Shown here: positions 34,777 through 43,281 of the stretch, in pieces | How positions within the stretch are numbered: position 1 is the stretch's first letter | Layout of the letters: each line of letters opens with the position of its first letter | Assembly (NCBI GenBank): GCA_964527795.1 | Contig: CAZGOS010000002.1 | Span: forward strand, 1-54,059 | Source: SMXL01 sp964527795 | GTDB taxonomy: Bacteria; Bacteroidota; Rhodothermia; Rhodothermales; UBA10348 | Length of the DNA stretch: 54,059 bases | Direction: 5' to 3' | Notes under the pieces: model-generated | Database searches by the model: none | Seen by the model: only the letters and a program-made list of their open reading frames with translations | What the model was told of the DNA's origin: nothing | Position numbers and translations under genes: made by a program

Positions 34777-36270
34777 TCAGTTGAATTCTAACCTGTTTTC
34801 CAGCGCCCGGAAAACGGATCTGGCAACGACTCGGTCGTCAAACGGGTGGGTGGTCTCGCCTATTGTCTGATAGGTTTCGTGACCTTTCCCGGCAATGACA
34901 ATCAGGTCTCCGGGTTGACTTTCTGCAGCTGCCGTTTGAATGGCTTCGCGCCGATCGACTACGGCCATTGCGTATTCCGGTCTGGAAAAACCCATCGTTA
35001 TGTCATCGATTATGCTCTCTGGAGATTCTGTCCTCGGATTGTCGCTCGTGACGATGACGCGATCTGCCAGGTCTTCAGCTATTCCGGCCATCATGGCTCT
35101 TTTCCCTTTGTCCCGATCCCCTCCGCATCCGAACACGCACCAGAGTCTTGCCCCGCCGGGTACGATGAGACGGGCAGACCGAAGTAGATTCTCGAGCGCA
35201 TCCGGTGTGTGCGCGTAATCCACCACGACCGTTTTCTCGTCGTGCCCTCTGATCAACTCGAAACGCCCCGATACCGGCGGCGCCTTCTCCAGCGCCCGGC
35301 GCAGATCATGCGCGGAGATATTCAGGCCAAGCCCGCAAGCGTAGGCAGCAGCGATATTTCCTGCGTTGAAACGCCCGGCCAGATGCGATGTCGTCTCCAC
35401 TCCATCCAACCGGATCCCGAGACCGTCCAGATCGTCTTTGAAGATCTCATACCGGACATCTGCATTCTCCGCCGATCCAAACGTGATGATCGTTGCGTCA
35501 ATACCATTCATCATGCTCCGGCCGGCGGGATCATCGATGTTGATAACGGCCGTTGAGTCTGCTCCGAGTCCTTCAAAGAGGCGTTTTTTTGCTTTCAGAT
35601 ACGCCTGTTCCGTCTGGTGATAGTCGAGATGATCACGTGTCAGATTTGTGAACACTGCAGCATCAAAGTCTGCTGCATCTACACGCCACTGATCAAGTGC
35701 GTGAGAGGAAACTTCCATGGAACAGGCCTTGCACCCTGTACGGCTCATCTCCGAAAGCAGATCATACACGCGCACGGGTGAGGGTGTTGTTTCCCCGGCC
35801 GGATAGGTCCGATCTCCGATAAAGTGACCCGTCGTTCCGATAAAACCGCACGGTCGGTCTGCTTCTTCCATCACATGTCGGATCAGCGTCGCTACGGTCG
35901 TCTTGCCGTTCGTGCCTGTTGTTCCGACGAGCGTCAAGTCGCCGGCAGGATCTCCCGCCTGATAGGATGCCATCTCGAGAAGTGCGTGTCTCGAATCTGA
36001 AACGCGTACACAGGCGACGCCGGCTAAGTCCTCCCTCGAGATTGCCGGCGCCGCCTCGTACACGATGGCGACGGCTCCGTTTTTCACAGCCTTGTCAATG
36101 AACAGATGACCGTCGGCTGCATGGCCCTTGATGGCCACGAAACAGTCGTTCGGGTCGATTTCCCGGCTATCGAATCCCGCGCGGTCATATAAATCTGTAT
36201 TCCCGGGGCAGAATTCCATCACCAGACCCTTGGCCTGCATCCGCGCTACTATCGTGGAAAGTCGCCGCAT
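34777..36270 (-). CDS. murE: UDP-MurNAc-L-Ala-D-Glu:meso-diaminopimelate ligase
   Basis: 497 aa. Mur ligase P-loop GTTGTNGKTTVATLI (about 115-129), a carbamylated-lysine region around YLKAKKRLFEG, VVDYAHTPDALENLL, and the substrate-selecting SDNPRTESPE: the DNPR motif marks enzymes that add meso-diaminopimelate rather than lysine. So the wall should be of the meso-DAP (Gram-negative) type. A GKGHE motif closes the C-terminal domain. Between ftsI (50 bp) and mraY (25 bp) in the cluster. Confidence 0.97.
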   Translation of the reverse strand: MRRLSTIVARMQAKGLVMEFCPGNTDLYDRAGFDSREIDPNDCFVAIKGHAADGHLFIDKAVKNGAVAIVYEAAPAISREDLAGVACVRVSDSRHALLEMASYQAGDPAGDLTLVGTTGTNGKTTVATLIRHVMEEADRPCGFIGTTGHFIGDRTYPAGETTPSPVRVYDLLSEMSRTGCKACSMEVSSHALDQWRVDAADFDAAVFTNLTRDHLDYHQTEQAYLKAKKRLFEGLGADSTAVINIDDPAGRSMMNGIDATIITFGSAENADVRYEIFKDDLDGLGIRLDGVETTSHLAGRFNAGNIAAAYACGLGLNISAHDLRRALEKAPPVSGRFELIRGHDEKTVVVDYAHTPDALENLLRSARLIVPGGARLWCVFGCGGDRDKGKRAMMAGIAEDLADRVIVTSDNPRTESPESIIDDITMGFSRPEYAMAVVDRREAIQTAAAESQPGDLIVIAGKGHETYQTIGETTHPFDDRVVARSVFRALENRLEFN

Positions 36271-36320
36271 AGCGTGCCTGTTCTTCGCTTCTCCCTACCG
36301 GGTATTTCATTGTTGATTGT

Positions 36321-38390
36321 CTATCGGCATTGCAGAAGGACCTCTCTCGTAATCGGAGCACCTGCGCCGGGTATTTGCCTTACGATTCGGCCGTGACCCT
36401 CTATTTTGACGTTGATCCCCTTTGAGCGGAGCCAGAAAATTGCCTCACGCACTCCCAGTCCCGTCAGATCCGGCATGATGCCTTCCTCCGATTCTGACTC
36501 GGTCGTGACGGCAAGTATTACACGCAGTCTCTCACCATCCCATGGCCCCGCTGCGGGAGTATGGGAAGCGATCGGGGCATCTTTGGGCTGATCTTTTGGA
36601 GTAGAAGCGGTCAGTCCCAGACGCTGCAACCGTCGCGCCGCTACGGAAGCCGGCAATCCCGTCACGTCTGGAATCGAAACCGGGAAATCCGGCTTCTCCT
36701 GATCTGCCGGTTCAAATTGCAGAGCCGGCGCGGGCAGCGTGCCCATCCACCGCTCGGTTGTTCTCTGGAATACTGGAGCGGAAACCGATCCTCCGTAGAT
36801 ACTGCTTTTGGGCTCATCCATAATGACGATCATGGCAACCACCGGGCGCTCTACCGGGTAGAAACCGACGAATGTCGCTCTGTAGGCCCCGTCCTGGTAC
36901 CGACCGTCTCGCGTTTTTTTGGCCGTTCCGGTTTTCCCCGCTATTCGCAAGCATTCAACACCGGCGTTTTCTGCCGTGCCCGAATTAACCACATCCTCGA
37001 ATGCCGGTAGAAGCAGTTCAGCGGTCTCGCGGCTGAATGCCCGTCGTATCGAATCCTGCGGAGCCCGCCAGGTCGTGCGATCCATCACGTCTCGGCGCTC
37101 CAGAACGATATGGGGTCGAACGAGCAATCCGCCGTTAGCGAGCGCACTGTATGCGCTGAGCAGCTGAAGCGGCGTCGCCTCGATTTCGTATCCGCGACTC
37201 ATCGCCGAGAGAGTCGTTCCGGACCAAGCAGAGGGTTTTTTGAGTCGGCCGCCAACTTCTCCAGGAAGGTCGATCCCGGTGATTTGTCCGAATCCGAGAT
37301 TTCGTGCATACTGATAGAACGCACCAGGATCCAGATTCTCGGTAACCAGCGCGAAGCCGACATTGCTGGAAAGCGCGATAACGTCGGAGAATGTGATGGT
37401 TCCATGCGGGTGTGTATCCCGCACGGTTTTCCCGTATCGAACAATCCATCCCGGATCGGTGTCGATGCTGTCTTGCATAGCAACAACTCCGGTCTCAATG
37501 GATGCCGCCGCCGCAACCAGTTTGAACGTGGAGCCGGGCTCTATCCGGTCCGTAATAGCGTGGTTTCGTCGATTGAACGATCGGAACGCTCCCGGTCTGT
37601 TCGAATCATACGTCGGCACGTTGGCCATCGCCAGAATCTCACCCGTGAACGGGTTCATTGCAATCGCAGTACCCCATTTGGCGCCTGCGTCCGCCACTCC
37701 ACGTGCCAGCTCTTCTTCCAGTATGGTCTGGCGGACGAGATCGATCGTAAGAACGACACTTTCCCCGTGGTGTGGCTCTGTGACGGCTCCTCCGGCAATG
37801 AGCCTTCTTTCACCTCTCATGTCCCGGCGCGCCGCCCTTCGCCCGTCGACCCCACGCAGATACGCGTCGTATTCTTTTTCAATTCCTGCAAGTCCTTGCT
37901 GATCGGCGTCGACGTGCCCAAGAATATGGGATGCCGTCTGTCCATAGTTATAGAGGCGCGCAAACCGAGATTCGAGACGCAATCCGGGTATTTCGCCCGC
38001 TATTTTTATATCTGCCGGCGATAAACGAATGTTTCGAGACAATAGCACATACTCGGGGCTCGTCCTGGAGCGAACAATTCGCCTGACTTCCGAAAGGCTC
38101 TTGCCTGTTATCCTGGATAATCTTTCAAGGAACGTTATTTCTTTTGAAGCAAAGCCGTCGGCTGTCGGATCAAGAGCCAGATCATAGCGCTCTATGTCTA
38201 CTGCCAACGCGCGACCGTTTCTGTCGAGAATGGCTCCCCTCAGAGCTGGAATCTTGATGTAGGTACTGGACTGTGTAACGCCGCGTTCACGCAGTTCTGC
38301 TCTTTCCACAAGACCGAGTCGCAGGACCTGCCCTGCTACGAGGAATGGCAGGATGCCGAGCAGCGTCAGCATCACGTACATGCGAGCCAA
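36321..38390 (-). CDS. ftsI: Septal class B penicillin-binding protein (FtsI/PBP3) with two PASTA domains
   Basis: 689 aa. N-terminal transmembrane anchor (about 5-25), PBP dimerisation domain (to about 215, with the RGAILDRNGRALA box at 51-63), and a transpeptidase domain with S287-TFK290, S341-S-N343 and K486-T-G488. Two PASTA domains follow (about 572-628, IPDVTGLPASVAARRLQRLGL; and 638-689, MPDLTGLGVREAIFWLRSKGI). It crosslinks septal peptidoglycan as partner of FtsW. C-terminal PASTA domains are usual in Gram-positive PBPs and also known in Bacteroidota FtsI. Gap of 47 bp from ftsL. Confidence 0.97.
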   Translation of the reverse strand: MARMYVMLTLLGILPFLVAGQVLRLGLVERAELRERGVTQSSTYIKIPALRGAILDRNGRALAVDIERYDLALDPTADGFASKEITFLERLSRITGKSLSEVRRIVRSRTSPEYVLLSRNIRLSPADIKIAGEIPGLRLESRFARLYNYGQTASHILGHVDADQQGLAGIEKEYDAYLRGVDGRRAARRDMRGERRLIAGGAVTEPHHGESVVLTIDLVRQTILEEELARGVADAGAKWGTAIAMNPFTGEILAMANVPTYDSNRPGAFRSFNRRNHAITDRIEPGSTFKLVAAAASIETGVVAMQDSIDTDPGWIVRYGKTVRDTHPHGTITFSDVIALSSNVGFALVTENLDPGAFYQYARNLGFGQITGIDLPGEVGGRLKKPSAWSGTTLSAMSRGYEIEATPLQLLSAYSALANGGLLVRPHIVLERRDVMDRTTWRAPQDSIRRAFSRETAELLLPAFEDVVNSGTAENAGVECLRIAGKTGTAKKTRDGRYQDGAYRATFVGFYPVERPVVAMIVIMDEPKSSIYGGSVSAPVFQRTTERWMGTLPAPALQFEPADQEKPDFPVSIPDVTGLPASVAARRLQRLGLTASTPKDQPKDAPIASHTPAAGPWDGERLRVILAVTTESESEEGIMPDLTGLGVREAIFWLRSKGINVKIEGHGRIVRQIPGAGAPITREVLLQCR

Positions 38391-38437
38391 TATTTGATCC
38401 TTCGCGTCCAGTGGGAGACCGTGTTAGTGTGGTGGGT

Positions 38438-38974
38438 TTACTCGCCGGATATTCGAACCGGCGGGCCGGATAGCATTTTCTCTTCCAGTCCGAGAGCGTG
38501 TGCTCTTTTATAGACAACGGCAGGTCCGGTAGCAGTGTCGTAAATACCCTTCGTACGATTGTATTGAAGACGAAGGGACAGGTTTTCACGGCGCTCCTTT
38601 TGCACCTCTGAAAGCAGATCCTGTGTTGAATACACATGACCCACATAAAGCGTAAAAATGCCGGCTATCGCCAGTACGACGAGTGTAAATCGGAGCGTCG
38701 AGACGGCGCCAAGGAGAGTTCGACTTTCCGAATGCGACTCCAGATGATGGTTTTCCGCCTTGATCAGATCCGTCCATTCCGGCACGTCGCCGCGAACGAT
38801 GACCCGGCCTCGCTGCTTCGTTTTCGAACTTTTTACGGAGGCTCTTTGAGGAGCCTTTCGTACGGATGCATTCGTAGATTTTCTTCTGGGCGACTTTACG
38901 GATGCGCTACTCTTAACAATACGAATCGATTTACGATTCGATTTATTGGCCCGTCGTGATTTTGATGCCGGCAT
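38438..38974 (-). CDS. ftsL: FtsL-like division protein with long basic N-terminus
   Basis: 178 aa from the ATG at 38974, with GAAGAGA just upstream (a TTG five codons earlier is also open). About 60 residues of cytoplasmic tail are rich in Lys, Arg and Ser with loosely repeated motifs (SASVKSPRRKS, NASVRKAPQRASVKSS). Then one transmembrane helix (about 94-113), a heptad-like helix (117-140) and a small end. Topology, coiled coil and the slot between rsmH and ftsI are those of FtsL; sequence identity in this family is always low. Typical FtsL has a tail of about 35 residues or less, so this one is long. 35 bp after the rsmH stop. Confidence 0.8.
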   Translation of the reverse strand: MPASKSRRANKSNRKSIRIVKSSASVKSPRRKSTNASVRKAPQRASVKSSKTKQRGRVIVRGDVPEWTDLIKAENHHLESHSESRTLLGAVSTLRFTLVVLAIAGIFTLYVGHVYSTQDLLSEVQKERRENLSLRLQYNRTKGIYDTATGPAVVYKRAHALGLEEKMLSGPPVRISGE

Positions 38975-39009
38975 TGTTCTCTTCAACAAAAAATTAGTCG
39001 TATTCGCCG

Positions 39010-39990
39010 TCAGGACAAACGCTCCGCTATGCGAAGCCGAGCGCTACGGGCACGTGCATTGCATTCGATTTCAGCGTCGTCCGGAAACACCGGTCGCCGC
39101 GTCAATTCCCGCCATGGAGACAGTTTCTCCCCATAAACATCGCGGTGGACAAGACCTTCGAAATTTCCCGACCGAAAAAAGCGTTTGACGCGCCGGTCTT
39201 CGAGTGAGTGGTAACTGATGACAGCGATTCGTCCGCCCGTGCGAAGAAACGATTCAGAACTCGTCAGCACATCTTCCAATGATTCCAACTCACTATTCAC
39301 GGCGATCCGTACGGCCTGAAAAATGCGGGCGAGCGCTTTTCCAGCCTGATGCCCCGGTACAGACTGTCGAACAGCACGGGCCAGGTCGGATGTTGATTCG
39401 AGCGGCCTGAGCGAAATGATCTTTCGTGCAATTCTCCTCGCTCCCGGCTGTTCACCAAACTTCCTCAGAATCGTGGTGATATCGGATTCGGACCAGGAAT
39501 TCAGAAGTGAAGCTGCGTCCTCTGTATCTTCGACATCCATCCGCATATCCAGTGGCCCTTCCAGTCGATGGCTGAATCCTCGTTCCGGTTGATCCAACTG
39601 ATGGGATGAAACACCAAGATCCAGGAGAAAACCGTCCACCTGCGTGACTCCCATGTCGCTTAACAGGCGCTCTATCTGGTCGAAATTTCCTCTTTTCGCT
39701 GAAAATCGACCTGAGCCAACTTCTTCAGACAACCGGCTCTGCGCAGCAACAATCGCGTCCTGATCCCGGTCAATTCCTACAACGCGGCCTCCGGCGTGCA
39801 ATGCCTCCAGTAAAGCAGCGGAGTGACCACCACCACCTAGCGTTCCGTCAACGTATAAACCGTCCCTGCTCGTAATGAGCCCTTTTACTACAGCGTTACA
39901 AAGAACGGGCGCGTGATATCCTGAGGCGAATCGTTGTGATTGCTCCGGGTCACCACGAGCGTCTAAATCTTCTTTTCTATCGCCGGACAT
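39010..39990 (-). CDS. rsmH: 16S rRNA (cytosine(1402)-N4)-methyltransferase
   Basis: 326 aa SAM-dependent methyltransferase (also called MraW). SAM loop VDGTLGGGGHSAALLEAL, then VVGIDRDQDAI; the family sequences GFLLDLGVSSHQLDQPERGFSHRLEGPLDMRMD and ISYHSLEDRRVKRFF are complete. It methylates C1402 in the ribosomal P site. The start follows the mraZ stop by one base, so the two are almost certainly co-transcribed and coupled, as usual at the head of dcw clusters. Confidence 0.98.
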   Translation of the reverse strand: MSGDRKEDLDARGDPEQSQRFASGYHAPVLCNAVVKGLITSRDGLYVDGTLGGGGHSAALLEALHAGGRVVGIDRDQDAIVAAQSRLSEEVGSGRFSAKRGNFDQIERLLSDMGVTQVDGFLLDLGVSSHQLDQPERGFSHRLEGPLDMRMDVEDTEDAASLLNSWSESDITTILRKFGEQPGARRIARKIISLRPLESTSDLARAVRQSVPGHQAGKALARIFQAVRIAVNSELESLEDVLTSSESFLRTGGRIAVISYHSLEDRRVKRFFRSGNFEGLVHRDVYGEKLSPWRELTRRPVFPDDAEIECNARARSARLRIAERLS

Positions 39991-39991
39991 T

Positions 39992-40435
39992 TCATGACCC
40001 CATCACGCTTTCGGCAAGCGCCTCGTGGTCGTCCGGTTGATCTCCCAGGTATTTCTGGAACACGTCAGGATCCCAGATCTCGATTCGATCCATCGCTCCG
40101 ATGATCAGCGCACGATCCGCTATGTTGGCATATTCCATAAGTGGTTTGGAAAGCCCGATTCGTCCCTGTCCATCCAACGTCACGTCGTCTGCCCACATCA
40201 AAATGGTGCGAACCAGGTGACGTGCCTGTCGATCGTACTGGTTGAGAGAGGCGTATTGCTCCTCCTTCTTAAGCCATTCATCGAGCGGATACAGGTAAAT
40301 GCAGGATTCGAATCCGCGAGTCATGGTAAACGTCCCGACCGCTTCCGCGCGTAATGCCGAGCGCATTTTCGCCGGAATGGCTACCCGCCCTTTCTTGTCG
40401 ACGGAGTATTGTGCCTGTCCTTTGAAACTTCCCAT
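39992..40435 (-). CDS. mraZ: Transcriptional regulator MraZ
   Basis: 147 aa from the ATG at 40435, which gives the usual start (MGSFKGQAQYSVDKKGRVAIPAKMR); an upstream in-frame ATG at 40546 would cross the operator. Two SpoVT-AbrB-like half domains with DxxGR motifs at D13-R17 (DKKGRVAIP) and D88-R92 (DGQGRIGL). MraZ forms a ring and represses the dcw promoter by binding short TGGGN direct repeats. It is the first gene of the cluster here, with matching repeats upstream, so autoregulation is likely. Confidence 0.96.
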   Translation of the reverse strand: MGSFKGQAQYSVDKKGRVAIPAKMRSALRAEAVGTFTMTRGFESCIYLYPLDEWLKKEEQYASLNQYDRQARHLVRTILMWADDVTLDGQGRIGLSKPLMEYANIADRALIIGAMDRIEIWDPDVFQKYLGDQPDDHEALAESVMGS

Positions 40436-40483
40436 GATCGTGAATGCGATAACCGCGCATGCCTGTCCGTTCAATGAGTGGAC

Positions 40484-40508
40484 TGGGGAAAATCCCCACT
40501 TTTCCCCA
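40484..40508 (-). promoter_or_regulatory. Candidate MraZ operator (two direct and one inverted TGGGG)
   Basis: On the minus strand TGGGG (40508-40504), five bases, TGGGG (40498-40494), five bases, then CCCCA (40488-40484). Known MraZ boxes are TGGGN direct repeats with five-base spacing, a 10-bp helical period. The site lies between the putative -10 (40524-40519) and the mraZ start codon, the right place for repression. Confidence 0.75.
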
Positions 40509-40518
40509 CTTTCGTCGA

Positions 40519-40546
40519 AAGGTACACCATTTGGCCTGAAAGTCAA
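40519..40546 (-). promoter_or_regulatory. Candidate sigma-70-type promoter of mraZ/dcw
   Basis: On the minus strand TTGACT (40546-40541), a 16-base spacer, then TACCTT (40524-40519). The -35 is a five-of-six match; the -10 is weaker. A start site near 40512 would put the MraZ boxes on the initially transcribed region. Confidence 0.45.
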
Positions 40547-40600
40547 GCTTTCAGCACCACCAAGACTCCCATTTTTAAGCTTTTACGCTAAATAATTGAC

Positions 40601-40615
40601 TGGGGCGTAGTGGAG
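40601..40615 (+). promoter_or_regulatory. MraZ-box-like pair facing the LexA-like gene
   Basis: TGGGG (40601-40605), five bases, TGGAG (40611-40615) on the plus strand, overlapping a TTGACT (40596-40601). It has the spacing of the MraZ operator on the other strand 93 bp away. It suggests that MraZ may also bind the divergent promoter; one mismatch and small size keep confidence low. Confidence 0.3.
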
Positions 40616-40649
40616 AAAATGTTTATGTGATATTGTTGACGGACAAGAG

Positions 40650-40696
40650 GTGCACATAAATACACTTATGTTTATTATTAGTGCACATTTGTACGC
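40650..40696 (+). promoter_or_regulatory. Direct 16-bp repeats and palindrome upstream of the LexA-like gene (candidate operator)
   Basis: GTGCACATAAATACAC (40650-40665) and GTGCACATTTGTACGC (40681-40696) agree at 12 of 16 positions and lie 31 bp apart, three helical turns. The first overlaps an imperfect palindrome CATAA-N6-TTATG (40655-40670). A site of this kind just before a LexA-family gene is a natural candidate for autoregulation. Confidence 0.45.
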
Positions 40697-40721
40697 ATCG
40701 AAAACTTTCGTATCAGGAGCC

Positions 40722-41369
40722 GTGGAAAGGCAGGATTTAACGGATCGACAGCGACTCTCGTATGCATTCATCCGGGACTATCTCGATCACTACAACCGAC
40801 CCCCTACACTTCGCGAAATCAGTACGGGCGTAGGTGTTCGTTCGGCTACGAGCGCAAGAAAACTGCTCCGGGCGCTTGAACAGAAAGGATATTTGGAACT
40901 TGATGCCGGACGAGCTCGTGGCATTCGCCTTCTTCACGCCGACAGGGAGAACAGTCCGTGGGACGCGAGAACCCAAACCCTGAACCTTCTGGAGTGCGAC
41001 GCATCCGGCTCACCGGTCGGCTTCGCACGGGCTCCGAGCACCATTCAGGTCGACATGCTTTTTTTGAGGGGCATTTCCCACGCGGAATCCTGTTTCGTGG
41101 TCCGATCCGGTGATTATGGCATGGTACCGGATGGCATACTTCGTGGAGATCTGGTTATTGTTGAGCCTCTGACAGGTGAACGATTTGCACCGGGCAGCCT
41201 GGTCGTTTATCGGTCTGCCGGTGAATTTCTCGTTCGACGTTACCAGGAACACGGAGCATCGCGGGTACTCACCGCTTCCGACAGAACCTTCGCCATAGTA
41301 GATCTCGGATCTCGGGCGACGATACAGCGATTGATGGGGCGGGTAATCGGCGTCATGAGACGGCTGTAG
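40722..41369 (+). CDS. lexA: LexA-like repressor lacking the autocleavage residues
   Basis: 215 aa from the GTG at 40722 (AGGAG ends two bases before it, closer than ideal; an in-frame ATG at 40668 would add 18 residues of no LexA character and cross the candidate operator). Residues 1-70 are a LexA winged helix (LTDRQRLSYAFIRDYL, RPPTLREISTGVGV, GYLELDAGRARGIRLL). Residues about 85-215 are an S24/LexA peptidase-fold domain. Aligned to E. coli LexA, the catalytic Ser119 is Gly133 (SGDYGM), the catalytic Lys156 is Arg172 (FLVRRY), and the Ala-Gly cleavage bond is Ser95-Gly96. It should bind DNA and dimerise but probably cannot cleave itself. Divergent from mraZ. DNA damage control therefore cannot be assumed. 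Confidence 0.85.
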   Translation: MERQDLTDRQRLSYAFIRDYLDHYNRPPTLREISTGVGVRSATSARKLLRALEQKGYLELDAGRARGIRLLHADRENSPWDARTQTLNLLECDASGSPVGFARAPSTIQVDMLFLRGISHAESCFVVRSGDYGMVPDGILRGDLVIVEPLTGERFAPGSLVVYRSAGEFLVRRYQEHGASRVLTASDRTFAIVDLGSRATIQRLMGRVIGVMRRL

Positions 41370-41406
41370 CCGGGCAGCAAATTTCCGCGCCGACGACAGG
41401 GCCTGG

Positions 41407-43107
41407 TCAGTCCATTTTCGCTGATGCCAGGTGGATCCGTTTTTCAAGCTTGATCGGCCTGGGACTCTCGACCAGATCTTTTTCCTCAGCGTACGTCATG
41501 CACGCCCCCACAAAAGAGAAAAACAGCGGATGCGGCGCGCCTACCCTGGATTTATACTCCGGATGGAACTGGACTCCAATGAACCACGGGTGATCGGCAA
41601 GTTCGATGATCTCGACAAGATTCTTCGTCGGATTGATTCCCGTGCAATGCAATCCACTTTCCTCAAGTCCGGCGCGAAAATGGTTGTTCAACTCGAATCT
41701 GTGCCGGTGCCGCTCCCGAAGATGCAGCTCTCCATAGATTCCCGCGACACGGGAGCCCTCCTGAAGATCACAGTCGTATGCTCCGAGTCGCATCGTGCCG
41801 CCCTTACTCTCAATGTTTTTCTGTTCTTCCATCAAGTCGATCACGGGGTAGGCCGTGTCCGGATCAAACTCAGTGGAATGGGCATTTTCCCAGGCACATA
41901 CGTTTCGCGCGAATTCGATGACGGCACATTGCATGCCCAGACAGATCCCGAAGAACGGTATGCGATTTTCTCTCGCATGATGCACGGAGACGAGCTTACC
42001 GTCAATTCCCCGATCGCCGAATCCCGGCGCCACCAGTATTCCGGAAACGTCCCCGAGCAGCTCGTGCACGTTGTCCTCATCGAGGATATCCGACAATATC
42101 GGCCGAATGTCGACGTGTACACCCTGTTTGGCTCCGGCAAGCCGTAGACTTTCGGATATGGACTTGTACGCATCCTGATGGGCGACGTACTTGCCGACGA
42201 GTCCTATTCGAACGGTCGCCGTAGGCTCTTTGATCTGTTTTACGAACTGAATCCATTCGCTCATGTCGTCAACGATCGTAATACGATCCCGAAAATCTTT
42301 TTGCAGGCGCATTCGGTCGACTACAATCTCATCAAGGCCTTCTTCCTTCATGAGTAGCGGAACTTCGTAGATCGATTCGGCATCCTGACTTGCAATGACG
42401 GCCTCCTGGTCCACGTTGCAGAAAAGAGCCAGTTTCTTCCGGACATCGGCCCGAAGAGGCCTGTCGGTGCGACATATAAGCACATCCGGCTGAAGGCCGA
42501 AAGAGAGCAGGGTCTTGACGGAGTGCTGCGTCGGTTTGGTTTTAACTTCCCCTGCAGCCTCCAGAAACGGAACGAGCGTGAGATGAATGTTCAGCGTGTT
42601 CCTTCGTCCCAGTTCATACCGGAGTTGACGCATCGCCTCGAGATACGGCTGGCCTTCGATGTCTCCAACGGTTCCGCCAATTTCCGTGAGAACGACATCG
42701 TATTGCCCTGTTTCACCGAGCTTCAACATCCAGTGCTTAATCTCATCAATGATATGCGGAACGACCTGGACGGTTTTGCCGAGATACACGCCGGCCCGTT
42801 CCTTCGAGATGACTTCCGAATAAATTCTACCCGTTGTGACGTTGTTGGCCTGACTGGTTGGCACGCCGAGGAATCTTTCGTAGTGCCCGAGGTCCAGATC
42901 CGTCTCTGCGCCATCATCCGTTACGTACACTTCGCCGTGCTCGTACGGATTCATCGTGCCGGGGTCGACGTTGATATAGGGATCGAACTTTTGGATCGTG
43001 ACTCGAAGGCCTCGTGCCTCGAGAAGTCGTCCGAGAGAAGCACAAATAATCCCTTTTCCGAGCGACGACGTAACGCCGCCGGTTACAAAAATGTATTTCG
43101 TCTGCAC
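41407..43107 (-). CDS. pyrG: CTP synthase (glutamine-hydrolysing)
   Basis: 566 aa. The N-terminal synthetase domain (about 1-270) opens with KYIFVTGGVTSSLGKGI, the P-loop, and has the KFDPYINVDPGTMNPYEHGEVYV stretch; the C-terminal class I glutamine amidotransferase (about 300-550) has FGICLGMQ with the catalytic Cys, and HPEYKSR of the triad. It makes CTP from UTP, ATP and glutamine in the cytosol and can form filaments. Start follows a 174-bp gap with a hairpin after the methyltransferase gene; it converges with the LexA-like gene across 37 bp. Confidence 0.98.
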   Translation of the reverse strand: MQTKYIFVTGGVTSSLGKGIICASLGRLLEARGLRVTIQKFDPYINVDPGTMNPYEHGEVYVTDDGAETDLDLGHYERFLGVPTSQANNVTTGRIYSEVISKERAGVYLGKTVQVVPHIIDEIKHWMLKLGETGQYDVVLTEIGGTVGDIEGQPYLEAMRQLRYELGRRNTLNIHLTLVPFLEAAGEVKTKPTQHSVKTLLSFGLQPDVLICRTDRPLRADVRKKLALFCNVDQEAVIASQDAESIYEVPLLMKEEGLDEIVVDRMRLQKDFRDRITIVDDMSEWIQFVKQIKEPTATVRIGLVGKYVAHQDAYKSISESLRLAGAKQGVHVDIRPILSDILDEDNVHELLGDVSGILVAPGFGDRGIDGKLVSVHHARENRIPFFGICLGMQCAVIEFARNVCAWENAHSTEFDPDTAYPVIDLMEEQKNIESKGGTMRLGAYDCDLQEGSRVAGIYGELHLRERHRHRFELNNHFRAGLEESGLHCTGINPTKNLVEIIELADHPWFIGVQFHPEYKSRVGAPHPLFFSFVGACMTYAEEKDLVESPRPIKLEKRIHLASAKMD

Positions 43108-43150
43108 AGGTGCCGGCTGTTGATGAGCGGGGCGGACATCATAATTGCGC

Positions 43151-43178
43151 GAACGGTTCCGGCAAGTGCCGGCCGTTC
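43151..43178 (-). other. GC-rich hairpin upstream of pyrG
   Basis: GAACGG-TT-CCGGCA (43151-43164), loop AG, TGCCGG-CCGTTC (43167-43178): two stacked stems with a two-base bulge. It lies in the 174-bp gap between the methyltransferase stop and the pyrG start. With no T-run, it could be a leader structure of pyrG or the end of the preceding transcript. CTP synthase leaders are pyrimidine-regulated in some bacteria, but no such attenuator can be demonstrated here. Confidence 0.4.
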
Positions 43179-43281
43179 GGACAGATGGGGCACAAAAACG
43201 AAGAGGTGCCCGGCTAAAATACGGCGTTCCGCGTGGATCCGGAAGCGCCTATCTGAAAATCAGTCGTTCTTGTCGGCTCGG

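Noticed and set aside
37110..38024. Plus-strand open frame of about 300 codons opposite ftsI
   Set aside because: Antisense to a clear FtsI with all catalytic motifs; no domain of its own.
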